DNA of 64,000 nt from Trema orientale (GCA_002914845.1 JXTC01000060.1:391419-455418), one strand, 5' to 3'; positions 46,031-60,048 are shown, counted from the first letter of the stretch. Notes: a model not told the origin generated them from the letters alone. Numbers and translations: made by a program.

Positions 46031-47092
46031 ATATATACATATACATATATGTTTTAATAGTTTACATCCACAATTAAATCTTCAAAAACTCATTCTTATG
46101 ATATTATACAGCCCAAGTTTGATAATTTGAAAAGCCATGAATTCCTACAGAAATTCTTAAGAAATAATAAGAATTTTTCTTTCTGAACATTCTTCATTCT
46201 ATCGTCATTTTTGTAATAATGTCCAGTTATTTTCTCCTTTTATTCTATTTTGAATTGAATTTGGTACTATCTATAATCACATAAAGAGTTTAGTACGTAG
46301 ATATACCCAAAACAATTAAAAAAAGAAGAAGAAAAACCTCGATGATATGATTCTTGAGAAGCGGATGATTGAAAACAGGTTGATGCTCCTAACTACGGTT
46401 TCATGACTTTCGAAACCCATAAATTTAGTGCCAGGAAAAATAAAAACGTATCATGAATGCCCACATATACATGCACACATGTCCAAGTTTGATAATATAC
46501 AGCTAAATGAGAGTTTTACGTGAAACTGAAAATGGAAAGGAAAAAAAAAAAAGAAAAGAAAGAAAGAGTAAGAAAGAAAGAGTCAGATTGAGAGAGAATG
46601 GTTTTTTGGGGAAGAAGAGATAATTTGTTGAGTAAATGAGTGGGTTCCTCTTTGAGATTTTATTGTTATTGTTATTATTTTTTTCCATGTTATATCTTAG
46701 GTTAGTGAGCCTATGCCTGGCACATGAGTATTTAATGGGACTTTTGGACTGAGAAAAAAAATTTGGGACTTAAGTGAAACAAAAAATACAAGCTTAGGGA
46801 GCCAAATGCTACGAAAAAAAATAAGGATTCAAGTGATCTGTTGGAGAAAGAATGGGGATCCCATGTGATATTTTCTTTTTTTTTTTAAACAAAAGAAATT
46901 ATCATGTAAAATGGTCTCAATGAATTCATAAATTTATGGTCTTAAAATATAAAATATAATGACCGTCCATCAATTATATTAGGATTATTATATTAAAAAA
47001 AACTTTAGATTTTTAATTTCAACAAAAAAAGAAGATATTGGGTTTTTAAAATTCTATAAATAAAAACTTCGGATTTTAGGCTATATTAAATG
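46031..47092. other. AT-rich intergenic DNA
   Basis: No gene is seen. Segments at 46700-46880 (ACACATGAGTATTTAATGGG, GGAGCCAAATGCTACG and AATGGGGATCCCATGTGATA) are, in reverse orientation, similar to 42940-43100. They mark another dispersed repeat, with a copy on each side of the LTR-like element. Confidence 0.5.
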
Positions 47093-47345
47093 TCTTATAG
47101 CAAAATGACCGATATTTTTATCTTACTTTCAGTAAATGTCGTAGTAAAATGACCGGTATATAGGTGCATATACCACGTGTAAAATATAACGTACCCAGTA
47201 TAAAAAGCTAATATACTGAGTATATAAAATAAAGTTGGTATATAACTAGATATATAGGTGTAAAAATATGTATACTCAGCTATCTAATTATAAAAAAGAA
47301 AAAAACAGATATTTATTAAGACGAAGTGCAAAAAAAATACCTACT
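47093..47345 (+). mobile_element. Repeat family D, copy 2
   Basis: It has TAGCAAAATGACCGATATTT, TCAGTAAATG, TAAAGTTGGTATATAA and GGTGTAAAAATATG in the same order as the other two copies, followed by TTTATTAAGACGAAGTGC. Part of its 3' side is duplicated at about 47553-47690. Confidence 0.6.
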
Positions 47346-47690
47346 TCTCTATATTAAATAAAATATTTGGATTTTAAAATCAAATCAAATTGGATCTAAA
47401 ACAACTACTTGACTAGAATTTAGTACGCGAAGTAACCCATATAGCTTTGGTGTATAAGTATTTTATGCTTACGGTGTGAAGTTATTCTCGTTATCAAACA
47501 TCCCAATTCGGGATGAAAATGACATATACTTAGCCTGAGTTGGCCATTTAGTTATAGAAAGAGAAAAACATACATTTATTAAGACGAATTACAAAAAAGA
47601 ATACCTACTTTCCTATATTAAATATAAGTTTTGGATTTCAGAATTAAATCAAATTGGATTTAGAATAACTATTTTACTAGAATATGGTAC
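47284..47690 (+). repeat. Direct duplication of about 135 bp
   Basis: The segment TTTATTAAGACGAA through TACCTACTT, ATATTAAATA, AATCAAATTGGAT and AGAATTTAGTAC (about 47295-47430) recurs at about 47574-47690 with about 80-85 % identity by eye. The spacer contains the CCCAATTCGGGATG block, which is itself repeated at 49085-49140. Confidence 0.65.
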
Positions 47691-47754
47691 ATGAGTGGTG
47701 TGTCATTAAATAGCCAAATTATTTAACCTTCATATTTATATCCTAACTCAACCT

Positions 47755-49085
47755 AGTAAATTGGTATAATCTAGTGTAGTGGTAAGAAGGGTCGATCCCA
47801 CGAAGAATTGATTTGAATAATGAACTATTAATCTTACAGTTGAAAATGAGATTTAGAAAATAAAACTAATAACTAAACAAATAAGAATATAAAAAGCAAA
47901 AATATAAAATAAATGATTTAAGGTTTTATTCTCTTCCATTAAATACTCATGCTAATTTAATTACCAAATTTTATACCTAACTATCTATAAAAGTTACCAA
48001 TTATAGGTAATCCACAAACGTGCAATAACCTCATTCTTTCCTTAGGTTGTATATTAACACCATAGCTAATTCTTCCTATTAGATCACCTAAACAAATGCT
48101 CTAGAATTATCCAACAGAAGCATTAAATATAGAAAGACAGACACAGACTGATCTATATTATAATGTCATAAACACGGATTTCTAGCCTTGGTATTGTTTC
48201 TCACCATAATTAAGTTATCAAACGATCATATTAATCATAGCTTTACTACTAATAGATTCAAACATAACAAACGTGTAATTCAAATCCTAGTTATACAATC
48301 ATATTAAGATTACCTAGTAAGTCTTTCTAAACAAATCAAGATATCATTCATGAAGCAAATAAATATAGAAGAACAATAACAATATTAGATAAATAATCAA
48401 TAGCGTAAAATCTAGAAAATCGAATAGCATTCATATTTAGGGCTTTGAAATCACCCTTAACCTAACCTAGAACCTAATCTAGTATGTATATATAAGAATA
48501 AATAATAAAGTCATCATGCTAGAATGAATAAAAACTGAAAAGGAAAGAAAAATGAACAAAGAAGAACGTTGTAGCCGCTTCCAAGCTCTCTTCTCCTTTC
48601 TCTAGGTTTTAGGCATGTTTTATGGCTCCTAGGTATGAATGATTGCGTCTCATATGAGATAGAGGATCATATTTATAGGGAAATAGGTTTGGCAGGTGTT
48701 TAGGTTGCATTCTGCACAAAATAGGAGTCCTAGGTCGTCAAAAATCATTAAGTCAGTAAAAAAAAAACAACTTTTTTCCTGATTCTTGGTGTCGCGACGC
48801 TCGAATTCAGATGCTGTCATGCCAGATCTCTGTCAACATTCTCGATTTTTGCAAAATGTCACTTTTTAGTTGGATTTTTAGATTTTTACCATTTTTTAGC
48901 TCAATACTTAGACTTTTCACCTGTTTCAGCTCCAATTCAACTCATTTTCACTCTTTCACCTCCAAAACACTTTGAAACACAAAAAATAAATCAAATTAGC
49001 ATTAGATAAATATAAAAATAACAAAGTAGCATGAAAAATAACTATTATTTAGATATATTTTGACACCTGTCTCTGAGTAACTTCT
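47755..49085 (-). mobile_element. Non-coding LTR-type (LARD/TRIM-like) remnant
   Basis: It begins with TAGTGGTAAGAAGGGTCGATCCCACGAAG, read here only as short parts (GTGTAGTGGTAAG, GGGTCGATCCCACGAAG). This block and the following AATGAACTATTAATCT-type sequence are common in plant non-autonomous retrotransposons. It ends near TTGACACCTGTCTCTGAG. No coding potential. The flanking sequence ATTATCGTTATCAAACACCC occurs on both sides (about 47484 and 49100), so the insertion may lie inside a duplicated older repeat. Confidence 0.4.
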
Positions 49086-49796
49086 TGTAATATGAAATTA
49101 TTATCGTTATCAAACACCCCAATTTGGGATGAAAATAACACAATGCTATTTCAATAAGTTATCTTCTCTTAGTCGAATGAAATTAAAATAGAAAAAATAA
49201 TAAAAATGTTTTGAAAATATAACACAATAATCTTAGTTACTTACATTTTTGAAACATTTTCTTTTATTTTATTCAACTAGACGACAACTTTCTTGATATA
49301 GAGCGACATAATGTTTATCTCAACTTAGGGTGCTTAATAATGAGAATGGACTGGCACAGTAGGTCAGGACACTATACACCAAGGGCAAATGGGTCACATT
49401 GTTGATTTTACAAGCTAATTTTACCAAATCATTGATTCATGCCTAATTTAATTGGATTTTATAATTAAAGATATTATTTGATATGATTAGAAAGTCAAGA
49501 TTCTTTTTTCTACAATTAAAATAATGTAAAGTTTTTTTTTTTTAAAATTATATAACAAGAAATTCAAGGTTTTTTTTCTTGATAAAATTAAAAAAATCTA
49601 AAATTAAAAAAAATTATAATAACCATTATATTGTGATATTCCTAAAAAAGGGAGCTTTTTCATGGATAGTAGTTTTGAAAACAAGATTTGGTTTTACAAC
49701 ATTTTATGTAAAAAAAGGAAAATAGCCAAAAACTTCTATAGATGTATACATATTATCCAAAACTGCTATTCTGCATGACTACTTCCCTGAAAAAGG

Positions 49797-50040
49797 GGCT
49801 TATAGCAAAATGACCTAATTTAGGGTACATTTTTAGTAAATGCCCGCTTTTCTAAATGTCGTGGCAAAATGACCACTATATTAATATATATACAAGTGTA
49901 AAAGATTAAATACCCGATATAAAAACTAATATACTCAATATACAAAATAAAGTTGGTATAAAAGTAAATATATCAAGCGTAAAAAGACCTATTTAGTTAT
50001 AAAATGAAAAAAAAAAAATTTATTAAAATGGAGTACTCGA
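49797..50040 (+). mobile_element. Repeat family D, copy 3
   Basis: GGGGCTTATAGCAAAATGAC, TTTTTAGTAAATGCC, GTCGTGGCAAAATGACCA, AAGTGTAAAAGATTAAATAC and AAAATAAAGTTGGTATAA occur in family order. It ends near TTTATTAAAATGGAGTAC. Confidence 0.6.
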
Positions 50041-50184
50041 ACTTCCCCTAAAAAAAAGCCATTTTGGCCCAAATTGCTCCTAGTAAGGTCCATTTCCCTT
50101 TGGAGATTGCCCAGTTAATTGATGGGCTTCTTACAAAGTTTTGAGGCCCAAAGTATCAAAAATTAAATAATTGGGCTGATTTTT

Positions 50185-50460
50185 TTAGGAAAATATCACT
50201 TTTTAAAAGTTTTATTAGGAAAATAACACTTATTTTTCAATGTTATTTGAGGTAACCAGTTAGGTCACTTAGTGTAACCAATCCAATTACTTGAAGTAAC
50301 CGATCAAGTTACCTCAGGTAACTCTATTAGCTACCTTAAATATCTCATCAGTTAATTAAAAGTGGTATTTTTCTAAATACTTCTAAAAATAATATTTTTA
50401 TAATTAAATCCGAAATTTTTCAGAATAATTTCAAATTTCGGGATTTTTCAATTTTTTGAA
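50185..50460. mobile_element. MITE family C, copy 2
   Basis: TTAGGAAAATATCACTTTTT arms, a GAGGTAACCAGTTAGGTCAC and AAGTTACCTCAGGTAAC core and a CGAAATTTTTCAGAATAATT end match the copy at 42612-42920. Confidence 0.65.
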
Positions 50461-53400
50461 AAATTACCATAAAGAATCAAATTTCCTCCTAGTTGATTTG
50501 TCTGATGATGGGAGGCTAAGCAAACGGGCTTTCGACTGGGACTGGGTACCCAAATGTAAGTTTGGACCACAGAAACAATAACTTTACAAGTGTTATGAAA
50601 CCATTCCTAAGGAAGTACCTAATTAAAACGAAATCCTAATTCATTTTTGCCACAGAAACCTGTGCTTAGCTTTTGGTCATAGATTAGGTTCCATTCTTCA
50701 AATGCCAAAGACCAAAATGGAATCTTGTTAGGTCTGACTGCAATTATTATTGTATAAATAATTATATATGTGTGTAATCACCTATAATTCTTATTTCAAA
50801 CCCAACGAAAAAAAGAAAAAGTCATTCACAGTTATAAGGGCTTCATTCTAACTAATCCTATGAGCTAGAATATTGATACTCGTCTACATTGTTTTACGGC
50901 AACAATGCTTCCTGATCCAATTCACTAACACTGAAACACACAGGATCAGCTGACTTCTTATGACCAACAAATTCCCGTTGACTTTTCCGCTCTGACTTTG
51001 CTTCTTTAATTTTTTTAGTAGTTTCTCCCCTTTGACCGGTAAAAATTTGTTTCCAACTTGCTAACTACCTCGCTTGGTTTGATAAAATTGGACACACAAG
51101 TTGGCCAGTAAAATTTGCTGACTTAATGGGAACAAGGGTGTATATACTTAAATTACAAAATGGGATTTGGAAAAAAAAAATGGCATAATTTTCAGTTTGT
51201 AATCCATAGATTCAACAAGGTGAGCCTATTTTCATCACCTCTTATCCTAGGGCAATATTTTAGAGAATTTCTAGGTAAACCTTTTTGTCTTTAGGATGTC
51301 ATATAATAATATGACTTAAAAAAAGAAAAAAAAAAAACCTAATGGGGTGAGCTAGATCTTTTTTAAGTAGGAGTAATATTTTATGTGGGAGGCTTCCTTT
51401 GTTGACAATAAACAAACTTAAGTAAAGTGCACGAGTGGTTTTGTCGTCCATGGAGTTATTATTATAAACTAATTAGAATTTACATTATTACACCGTGTTG
51501 AAACTTTAGATGATCATTAAGAAAGCAAATGATCATGGTTTTTATTAGATGCTTTACTATTTTTATTGTTCAGATTAAATAATGGCTTCCTCACTTATAA
51601 AGGAATGACTAAACAAAAAAGCTATATATATTTCGGCATGTAACATTCACATTTAGATGGAGCTACTTTCATCAAGTTAATGTACCTATAGGTGTTCAAA
51701 AAAAAGTTAATGTACCTATAGTGTATTATTTTATGTCTTTTCTATGAGCATTAAAATAATTAAAACGTAAGTTATGTGCGAGTTTCATTCAACTTGATGA
51801 ATTATGCTGTTGGGCTTTAGCCAACAGTGTGTCTCTTATATCAAGGCTATGGAAACAAAAAAGTATTAAGTAACCATACTTTAATTGCTTTCCTTTTTGG
51901 AAGGATTGCTAAGTTGAACCCCCCCCCCAAAAAAAAAAAAGCTTTCGATAAATACCTTTATTTTCATCTCCCTGAATAATAATACTATATTATCATGCCT
52001 CATGCCTGATAAGTCACAAAGACAGGTCGGTTCATGTCTCTTCCCAAGTTTTGGAGTTTGGGTTAGAATTCTAAATTTTCACTTTTTATTTTTATTCTTT
52101 GGTTTTTCATATATCATTGTTGTACATTTAAGAAAAACGTGAAAGAAGAAGAAGGCCATTTATCTAAATATAATTATAATATTGCACCGTAGCACAATCA
52201 ACGCAGGAATTTCCAAAAGGAAACAGGAAAAAGACAAATAATTACATGCACATAGTCTAGGGGACAATTATTAACTCAATTTATTTTTTATATTCTATAT
52301 ATAAGTAATAAGTTATGTATTTAACATTTAAACATATTTTTGATAGCATAAAAATTTTCAACTATCCGAAGTGGAAAGTTACCACTTAAGTCTAAAAAAG
52401 TCGTTGTTACTCTTAAATGCAATCATTGTTTTTTCTGTTGTATCTAGATAAAAATTAAATAAACATATATATAGATATATAGTTTTCCCTTTCAAAGTGT
52501 GTTGAACCTTAAATTTAACAAACCAGTACACACTAATTGGTCTAAGCTCTTAACTATCATGGAATTTAGTCTTAAGTAATTGTATATATAACTTCCTTCA
52601 AAATGAATCAACTTAGAGGATAATTATTATTAGTATATTCTAAATCAAGTTAGAACTTAGACGTCTATTACATCACAAAACACGACAAACATTGGCACGC
52701 CTCAATCTAATTAATGAGTAATTTCATTTTAAAATTTGAGTAGATGGGTCAAAAGTTGAGAAAGAGGAAGTTAATAATGGAACATGATGGGATTAAATTA
52801 ATATACCATAATAGAAAAAAATACATAAGGCAAGTTAATTAAGTACTAATAATTAATTTAAAAGTGTAGAAAAATGAAAATCCAAGAGACAAGTCGTTTT
52901 ACGACGTGGGACTTGACCCCTAACAGGTGCCATTGAATCTGGACCAAAAGGTGTCTAATTTCTATTTATTCATTGTCCTATATTTCTCACTCGAAAAATC
53001 ATCATCATCATGTTCAATAAGTACATATCGCTATCCAACATTTCATTGCCTTTCTTATCACTGCTACTGTACTTAGTTACAAAACCATTTCTATGAAAAC
53101 AAATTTGTCATGGTCTTCGTCAGTATCCTTGTCATTGTTGTCGTCATCTTCGTCTGGTTCTTATTATTTTGATCCTATCAGAAATACGTTACTTCCAACA
53201 TTAAAAGTAACATTAATAGATTGACCAAGATATTGTAATCCCTTATTTCTTTCTTTTTATTTTTATTTTTATTTTTATTTTTTTTCCTTTCCTTAATTTT
53301 TATCTTTTCGAGTACTGATCATTATGATGAACAAATTGTTATTGGGGGTAGAAAATGATTGGCTTATATTGTATTAGCTCTCACTTGGTGGCGTAGCTGG

Positions 53401-56400
53401 CTAGCTGGTCCCATATCATCATCTTCATTCCCTTTCCATATGTCTAATTAGTAGTACTTGGTCATAGATACAACACTCAAATGAATGACAACTTGATAGT
53501 TACAATATGATTTGGTCAATTTGGCTACACCAAAACGCAACTTTGGACGGTTAGGTTAAGTAAACGATAACTTTCATACATATCCTCGTATCTTACTATT
53601 GTGATTCTCCCTTTAACACCTTAAGAAACAATCAACCAAAGTACGGTATACTTACTCCCTATAATCATTCCTAAGCAAATACTTGGACCAATCGTATGTC
53701 GACAACGTTTAGCAAAATCGCATGCATTAGCGGAACGTTACTTTAGGACACTACTTAAATCTCATTGACTTGGTAATATCCTAATTATGAGAAGCATTAA
53801 CCAATGAAAGACCACGTACCCTACGCCAAAAAGACTCGTTATCCCTTCTGAAAGGTCATGATCATCCCAAAAGGAGGGGGTTTCACTAAGATGGTGAACA
53901 AATAGAATGGTCCCCAATCGTGTATGACTGCCACTAATGGACACGTTGTAAAAACAATGCTCGGGCTAATCCAACACGTGGTACCACCAAATACCCACCG
54001 TATCAGATCTCAACCCGTGCAGTCCACCAATGACCAATGTGAACTCTTGATGGTCTGACTAAAAAAAAAAAATACATTATTTCATATACAAAAAGAAAAG
54101 GTCTTCCAATTCCACCAAAGCTCCAATTTGAAGTATACTATAGACTATATAGAGGGTATTGAACAATCAAATCAAATCATTAATAAACTATAAGCAAACG
54201 CCATCATGGGAGGGACCTTTGCCTAGTGGTGTAACAACACACTTGCCCAGAAATACATGAGAGATATTGCCCCTTAATCCCACCAAAAAAAAAAAAAGAA
54301 CAAAAAAATTAAAAGAACTCTTATCTGATCGATTACATATTAAAATGCTCTGAATGTAGAGTTAGAAACCAACATAGTTACGTACACTTAACAAAAATGA
54401 AGAAGACCCTAGGGGACACAATAAAGACATACTTTAATCTTTTATTATTATAAAAAAAAATTTCACTTGTTTTAAACCTTAAACTTTTGCTTTAATCCAA
54501 GGCGTGCGTTTGCTAGATGAGACATTGCTTGTCTTTTTCTTTGGGTTTCTTTGGCGGCTTCTTCACACTTAGATGCAAATTACATGTTATGGATTAGTTT
54601 AATTGATGGCTCCAATTGTTATATCTCTCTCTCTTTCGGTTTGGGAATCATATTCATTGTTTAATATAATAATTTTGTCTCTTTGTAAATTTTCACACAT
54701 GCACAGGAAATGTATGATTCATGCAAAGAATTGAACATTAGTTTCTATTCCATTAGTTCTTACAAATATAAAGTTACATATATATGTTATACTTTATTAA
54801 AGACCATATGCTATTTGTTAATTTTCATTGGCATTATATTGTTGTTATTTTGGGTTACAAGACCGCAGACATGATATCTATCTTAATGAGCTTGGAGGGA
54901 CCAACATTCTAAACTCATCACGTGAGAGTACGATCTAGAAGTTGTAGACTCAAATGTGAAAGATCAAAGAAGCAAGTCTCAAGAGAATGTGTTTAGTTTG
55001 ATATAAAAAATATTTAATACTAATAAAACTTAAAATAAAAAGAGCTAATGAGGTCGAAAACCTCCAAGCCAAGTTGCTTGATCTCTTTATCTTTCTATCA
55101 AATATTGGCCGTCGCCTACAAAATATGGAAAATATGCATATTTAGCCGTTTTGTGAAGATAAGGACGAGAAATTAGTATGAGAAACACTCGGGCTGACAA
55201 ATTGAGGCCATTTTCATGCCGGAAAGACTATCGCTACTCGACATTGAAAAGAATAATAATAAGCTAAATTCCTTTGAATATTATTGAAATAAATTGTCAG
55301 CATTAATCAATATGTCGTAATGTACTCCAATACTTAATATTGCTTTATTAAAATACGTTTATATTTGGAAATCCTAGACATTAGGTTTCCTAGTACGAAT
55401 ACTATATATATATATATATATATACTAGATATTTGAAGAAATATATATGTGCCAAATATGATATGTATGAAATTATCATGCATGACGAAAAACAAAGACT
55501 TGCCGATTAACATGACCTTACATAAGAAAGAAATCCTCGGCAGGAAGACCTTGAATAGTATGGAGTCAATGAGCTTTTTACTTTTTAATTTGACCTTCTT
55601 GCTTTTTTCCTTCTTTCCTTTATTTATTTACGTGTTTTTATTTTTGGCAAAAGGATAAGTTGGCTTAAGGTATACAATTTCCACCTGCTTTTTAGAATAT
55701 ATAGCTAGGATGGATGTTGAAGCACTAAGAGATACAATGGATTGGTTCATTTTTTTTTTCATGGCACACCTTTTTACCCCTTTAATTGATGTGTATATCA
55801 TATTTTATTATAAATTTTATTTATACATTTGAGATGTATATCATATACTACATACATTATACGACCGTCAAACAATTAAAATTCTTATACCTAACTAATG
55901 TATACTTGTAACGAAGAATAATACGCATGCCCCAATTAGGTCAACAATAGGGTAATAAGAAGAAAATGGGAATTCCAAAATATCATGTTTGGGTCAAAGA
56001 CGCTTCAGATATAGCAGGAAAAAGTAACACTTAATTAATTTGTTACAGTTAACTAATACATATAGATATTTGTATATAATATTTTTTATTTTGTGGGAAA
56101 TTTAAGCAAGTAGGAATTTTTAGAGATTGAGAAGACGAAGAACACCGGCCATTGGAATTGTCAACTCCATAAACCCAGAAAACCCGGGTAGCTTTTGACA
56201 ATAGACGTGGAAAAATGTGGCCATTTAAGTCACTGTCACGAATTTTGATTGATTCCCTTCTCAAATATTCGTATTGTTTCCCAGTGACCTGATTATTTAA
56301 CTCTCTAACTAATTAAGCTAATAACCTTACTTAAGAGTAATATTAGTTACAATTGCAACAAGAAAGACCAATTTCACTTTGTATATATAATCATTAGGTG

Positions 56401-58029
56401 ATAATTAATAAGAGGACAAAATTTGCACAATATGCTTATAGAAGCATTTTAGGAGAAAAAGGCATAGCGAAAAATTTAAAGCATTCCAACTAAATTGACA
56501 TCCAATTAACTATTATTCAACAACCTATAAGTAAAGTTAAGCTGAAAACTCTAAAGGGTATCTAATTTTCACTTTCTTTTTTTGATTCTTGTGAATTATA
56601 TAAATAATATTTCTTTAACCTGAATGGAATTTAGGAAAATACATATGTCGATATTGCGTGCCTCTTCATGAGTAATATACAAATCATAATCCCCACATCG
56701 ATCACTTTATAATTAGTTGATAATATAATCCTAATGCTACTAATTAGCACTGCTCATGATCATGTCTAATTAAGTGAGTTAATCTTTAATGAGTCATTCT
56801 ATAAGATGCTTAATTAATTTGGAACATGCTAGAAAGATAAAAGCATTTTCTATGTCAAGAAAGGATGGAAATTAAAGATGGCACAAAAGTGGTAGTGTAA
56901 AACGACAGACTATAAACATTAATAAAACTTATGGGGGAGTTGGTGCCTCCCATATTCTTAAATGAGCCTATGATTATTGGTGCCTTGTGGGTTATACTTA
57001 CGGGGTAATTATCAATCTTAATTAGCTATTAGCTATAAGGTGGTCATGCATGACAGGAAGTGGTGTTTAAGTCCCAGAAGAAAAGGATTTAAGTGTGTGG
57101 TGGGGCATGCACGTGTCAAAGAATTAGTCTTTTGTGGTTTTCTTTTTCTTTGTTCTGCTTTTCCCCCTCCAGTTCCCTTTTAGGAGGTATATATGGAAAC
57201 TGATCATCATCAAATTAGAATCCATCTAGACCCTTTTCTTTTGATAGTTGTCTAAAAGAGTAATATATACTGATCTGAGATTTCATCTCTAATTATTCTC
57301 TTCGAACATGTCCACTGATCTCTCCTTTTTTTTTCAAAAAATAAAAATAAAAAAATCCAGTACTGATCACGATCAAGATTTAGCATTTATATATATAGCT
57401 AAATAGTGATCTAACAACTTAAGGGATCATATTTATTTATATTTAAATGGCAAATGTTTTAAGAACAGGATAATTGATCCAATTTCAAGAAACTTATAGG
57501 TAGATTAATTATGAACACACGAAATATTTATGCTAAAGAAAGGGGTTTTTTTTTTTTAATTCTTTTATAAATAAAGGAGGGGTTCATGATCATGTGTATT
57601 TCTTTCTAAATAGGAATTCTGAAAAAGGTTCTACTTCAAATAGTTATATACAGACCCAATAAATGACACAGCTTTTTCTCTGTACAAAGTGGATGACCCA
57701 CATAGTGATTAGTGGTTGTCCTAAACATCCTTCAAAATTGTTATAGATATTTCTTTCAGTATTATAAATATCAAAAAAGAGGTTATTTATCTAATGTTGT
57801 TTAATGCAAAAGACAATGCTCAATATCATGACAAATTATAAAATAATTTGAATAATGCAATAATTTAGATTGGGATAATAATTAGTAGGTTGGAAAAAAG
57901 GACATGCATTTAATATGCTATCTAGCACCATATGAGGTGTCAATTGATTATTAAAACTTTATAATGACACTTTAAATATGAGCCAATTTATTAGTTTTAT
58001 ACTCTTGATAACTCACACGTTATTGGGCA
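50461..58029. other. Long AT-rich intergenic stretch without a supportable gene
   Basis: I looked for coding patterns on both strands and found only short open frames without conserved content. Notable simple features are a C-run next to an A-run at 51920-51940, a T-rich (ATTTTT)n run at 53260-53285, a TA run at 55404-55425 and poly(A)/(T) tracts. Slightly richer sequence at 53340-54060 and 56110-56240 has no recognisable product. It may hold distal regulatory DNA for a gene outside the window. Confidence 0.35.
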
Positions 58030-58038
58030 TAAGTGGTA

Positions 58039-58963
58039 GTAGTCTAGGGGTGTAAAAACAGCCTGAAAGCCCAAAACTCTATGACTAATCCGAAAAAAGC
58101 ATGATTTGAACTCGGTCAGAACCCGACATGGTCCGAGCCCGATTCGAACCCGATTATCCTCAAGGCTGGTCTTGGGTTTAGTACTTTTCACGTGAACCCG
58201 GCCTGAAACCCGGCCCGAAACCCGAATTTGAAACCTAAACCTAAAATCCGATTTAAAAAGCCCGAAACTCAAAAAATATAATAATTTTTTTTAAAAAACC
58301 CGAATTTAATACCCAAAGTTTTAAAAATGCTATATATTTCAAGTGAAAATATGGCTTACTACTTATAAATAGTCAAAAAAATATTTTAATTATTTGATAT
58401 TAAAATCTTTCAATAATAGTTAATTTTTTTAAATAATGCAAGACTTGATATCCGATTTAGAATACCTTATAGAAGAAGATATTCTGATTCCAATATTCAA
58501 GGTGATAAAAATGGAGAGAATGAAGTCTTTGAAGTTAAGTTGTTTTATTTTGTCATTTGTTTTTCAATAATATTTCATCAGCTTTTCTTGTTTATATTTC
58601 GAAGAAATATTCCCCAAGTTGTTGGTTCTTAAATTTGTGAGTTGAATAATTTTGAATGAGTTTTTCTAAATTAAAGTATAAGTATTGTTTTCTAATTGTG
58701 CTAAAAAAAAATTCTTTCACTATTTCCTTATTCCAATGTATATATATGTATATTAATTTGGGTTCTAAAAACCTAAATATTAAACTCGACCCGAACATAA
58801 AGTTCGAAACCTTTAGAGTTGGGCTTTGGGCATAACTTTTACTAATTTAAACCCAGTTCAGTCCAACTCGAAACTTTCTTAGAGCCCAAAAGCCCAAACC
58901 CGAGCCTGCTCAAACCCGAAAGTTTGGGTTTGGACTGGGTTTGGATGGCCCGATTTACACCCT
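58039..58963. mobile_element. hAT-like non-autonomous element 2 with a 9-bp target-site duplication
   Basis: The sequence TAAGTGGTA flanks both ends (58030-58038 and 58964-58972). The ends are related inverted repeats: CTAGGGGTGTAAAAACAGCC on the left, and AGGGTGTAAATCGGGCC as the complement of the right. Inner sequence next to each end is rich in CCCGAACCCG-type words. These marks fit a hAT element (8-bp duplication), non-autonomous, about 925 bp. The minus-strand open frame over the left end is a shadow of the repeats. Confidence 0.75.
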
Positions 58964-58972
58964 TAAGTGGTA

Positions 58973-60017
58973 CCCATAAAATTGCTTATTAAATTGTGAC
59001 AAATTTTGTGAAAATATGTAGCATTATTAACTTTTTTTCCCGATCCCCGGTCCCAAAATTACCTAGTAATTTTGTGAAAGTCTGATTGCACTTGGATCAG
59101 AACAGCAGATAACATTAAATTGTCTATACGCCTCCGTACGCATTAATAAAGTAATAATTAATTATATGATCCAGCATTACTGTTAACTTGATTGGAGAGT
59201 CCATTAAATGGACCAGTTATACTAGTAGTACTCCAGCATGTGAACCCTTTGAAACCACGTCTCATGATTCTTCTGTTAAATATATAGTTTAAGATTGATG
59301 AAAACCCGTGGTCAGAAATTGTGTGTGTAAAAATTACTATTCATTATATAATTAGAGGGTATTAAAGATTAAAATAATAATAATAATAATAAATTATTAG
59401 TATCTAATCTTTGAGTTATCTGCAAACTGATGGTGCTTGACGTGTAAACTTTTAATTTGCTAAATTTAAATATACACAAGAATAGCTACTTTAAACTTTG
59501 TTTACTACTTATTATATATGTTTTATCAAATCAATTGTCCCATTACTTTGTATCCGAATTTTAGTAAATAAATTGGTACTTTTATTAAAATTTGTGATGA
59601 TAAATATTGTCGTACGTTTTTTTTGGTTGGGGTGGAGAGGGTGGGGTTGGTGTAATGTTGGACGGCATGATTATAAGTCGAGTAGAATAAATTGTATTCT
59701 CTCACTTTATAAGCAATTCGGGTAAAAACAAAGTGTTCTATTTCAGGAGATCAAACATGAAAATAAAGTTTCTAATACAATAATATAAAATGTATATATA
59801 TGATCCGTAGGCTAAATTATTAATAAAACAATATAGTAGCTAGGCACTTTCACTTATTTCGAAATTGTTTACTCATAATAAACAATACCGGTATTTTCAT
59901 CATATGCACTCCTCCACGATTATATGTTTAAGATTTCTGTAGCATATTCTTACATAAATTACTTAAATATATTAATTGAACTTGGTTTTAGTTCACACTT
60001 AGCTAGGGGATCTTTCC

Positions 60018-60048
<31 letters not shown>

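Noticed and set aside
57997..58272. 91-codon Arg/Val/Phe-rich minus-strand open frame
   Set aside because: It lies on the AACCCG-rich end of the hAT-like element; repeated words create the frame.
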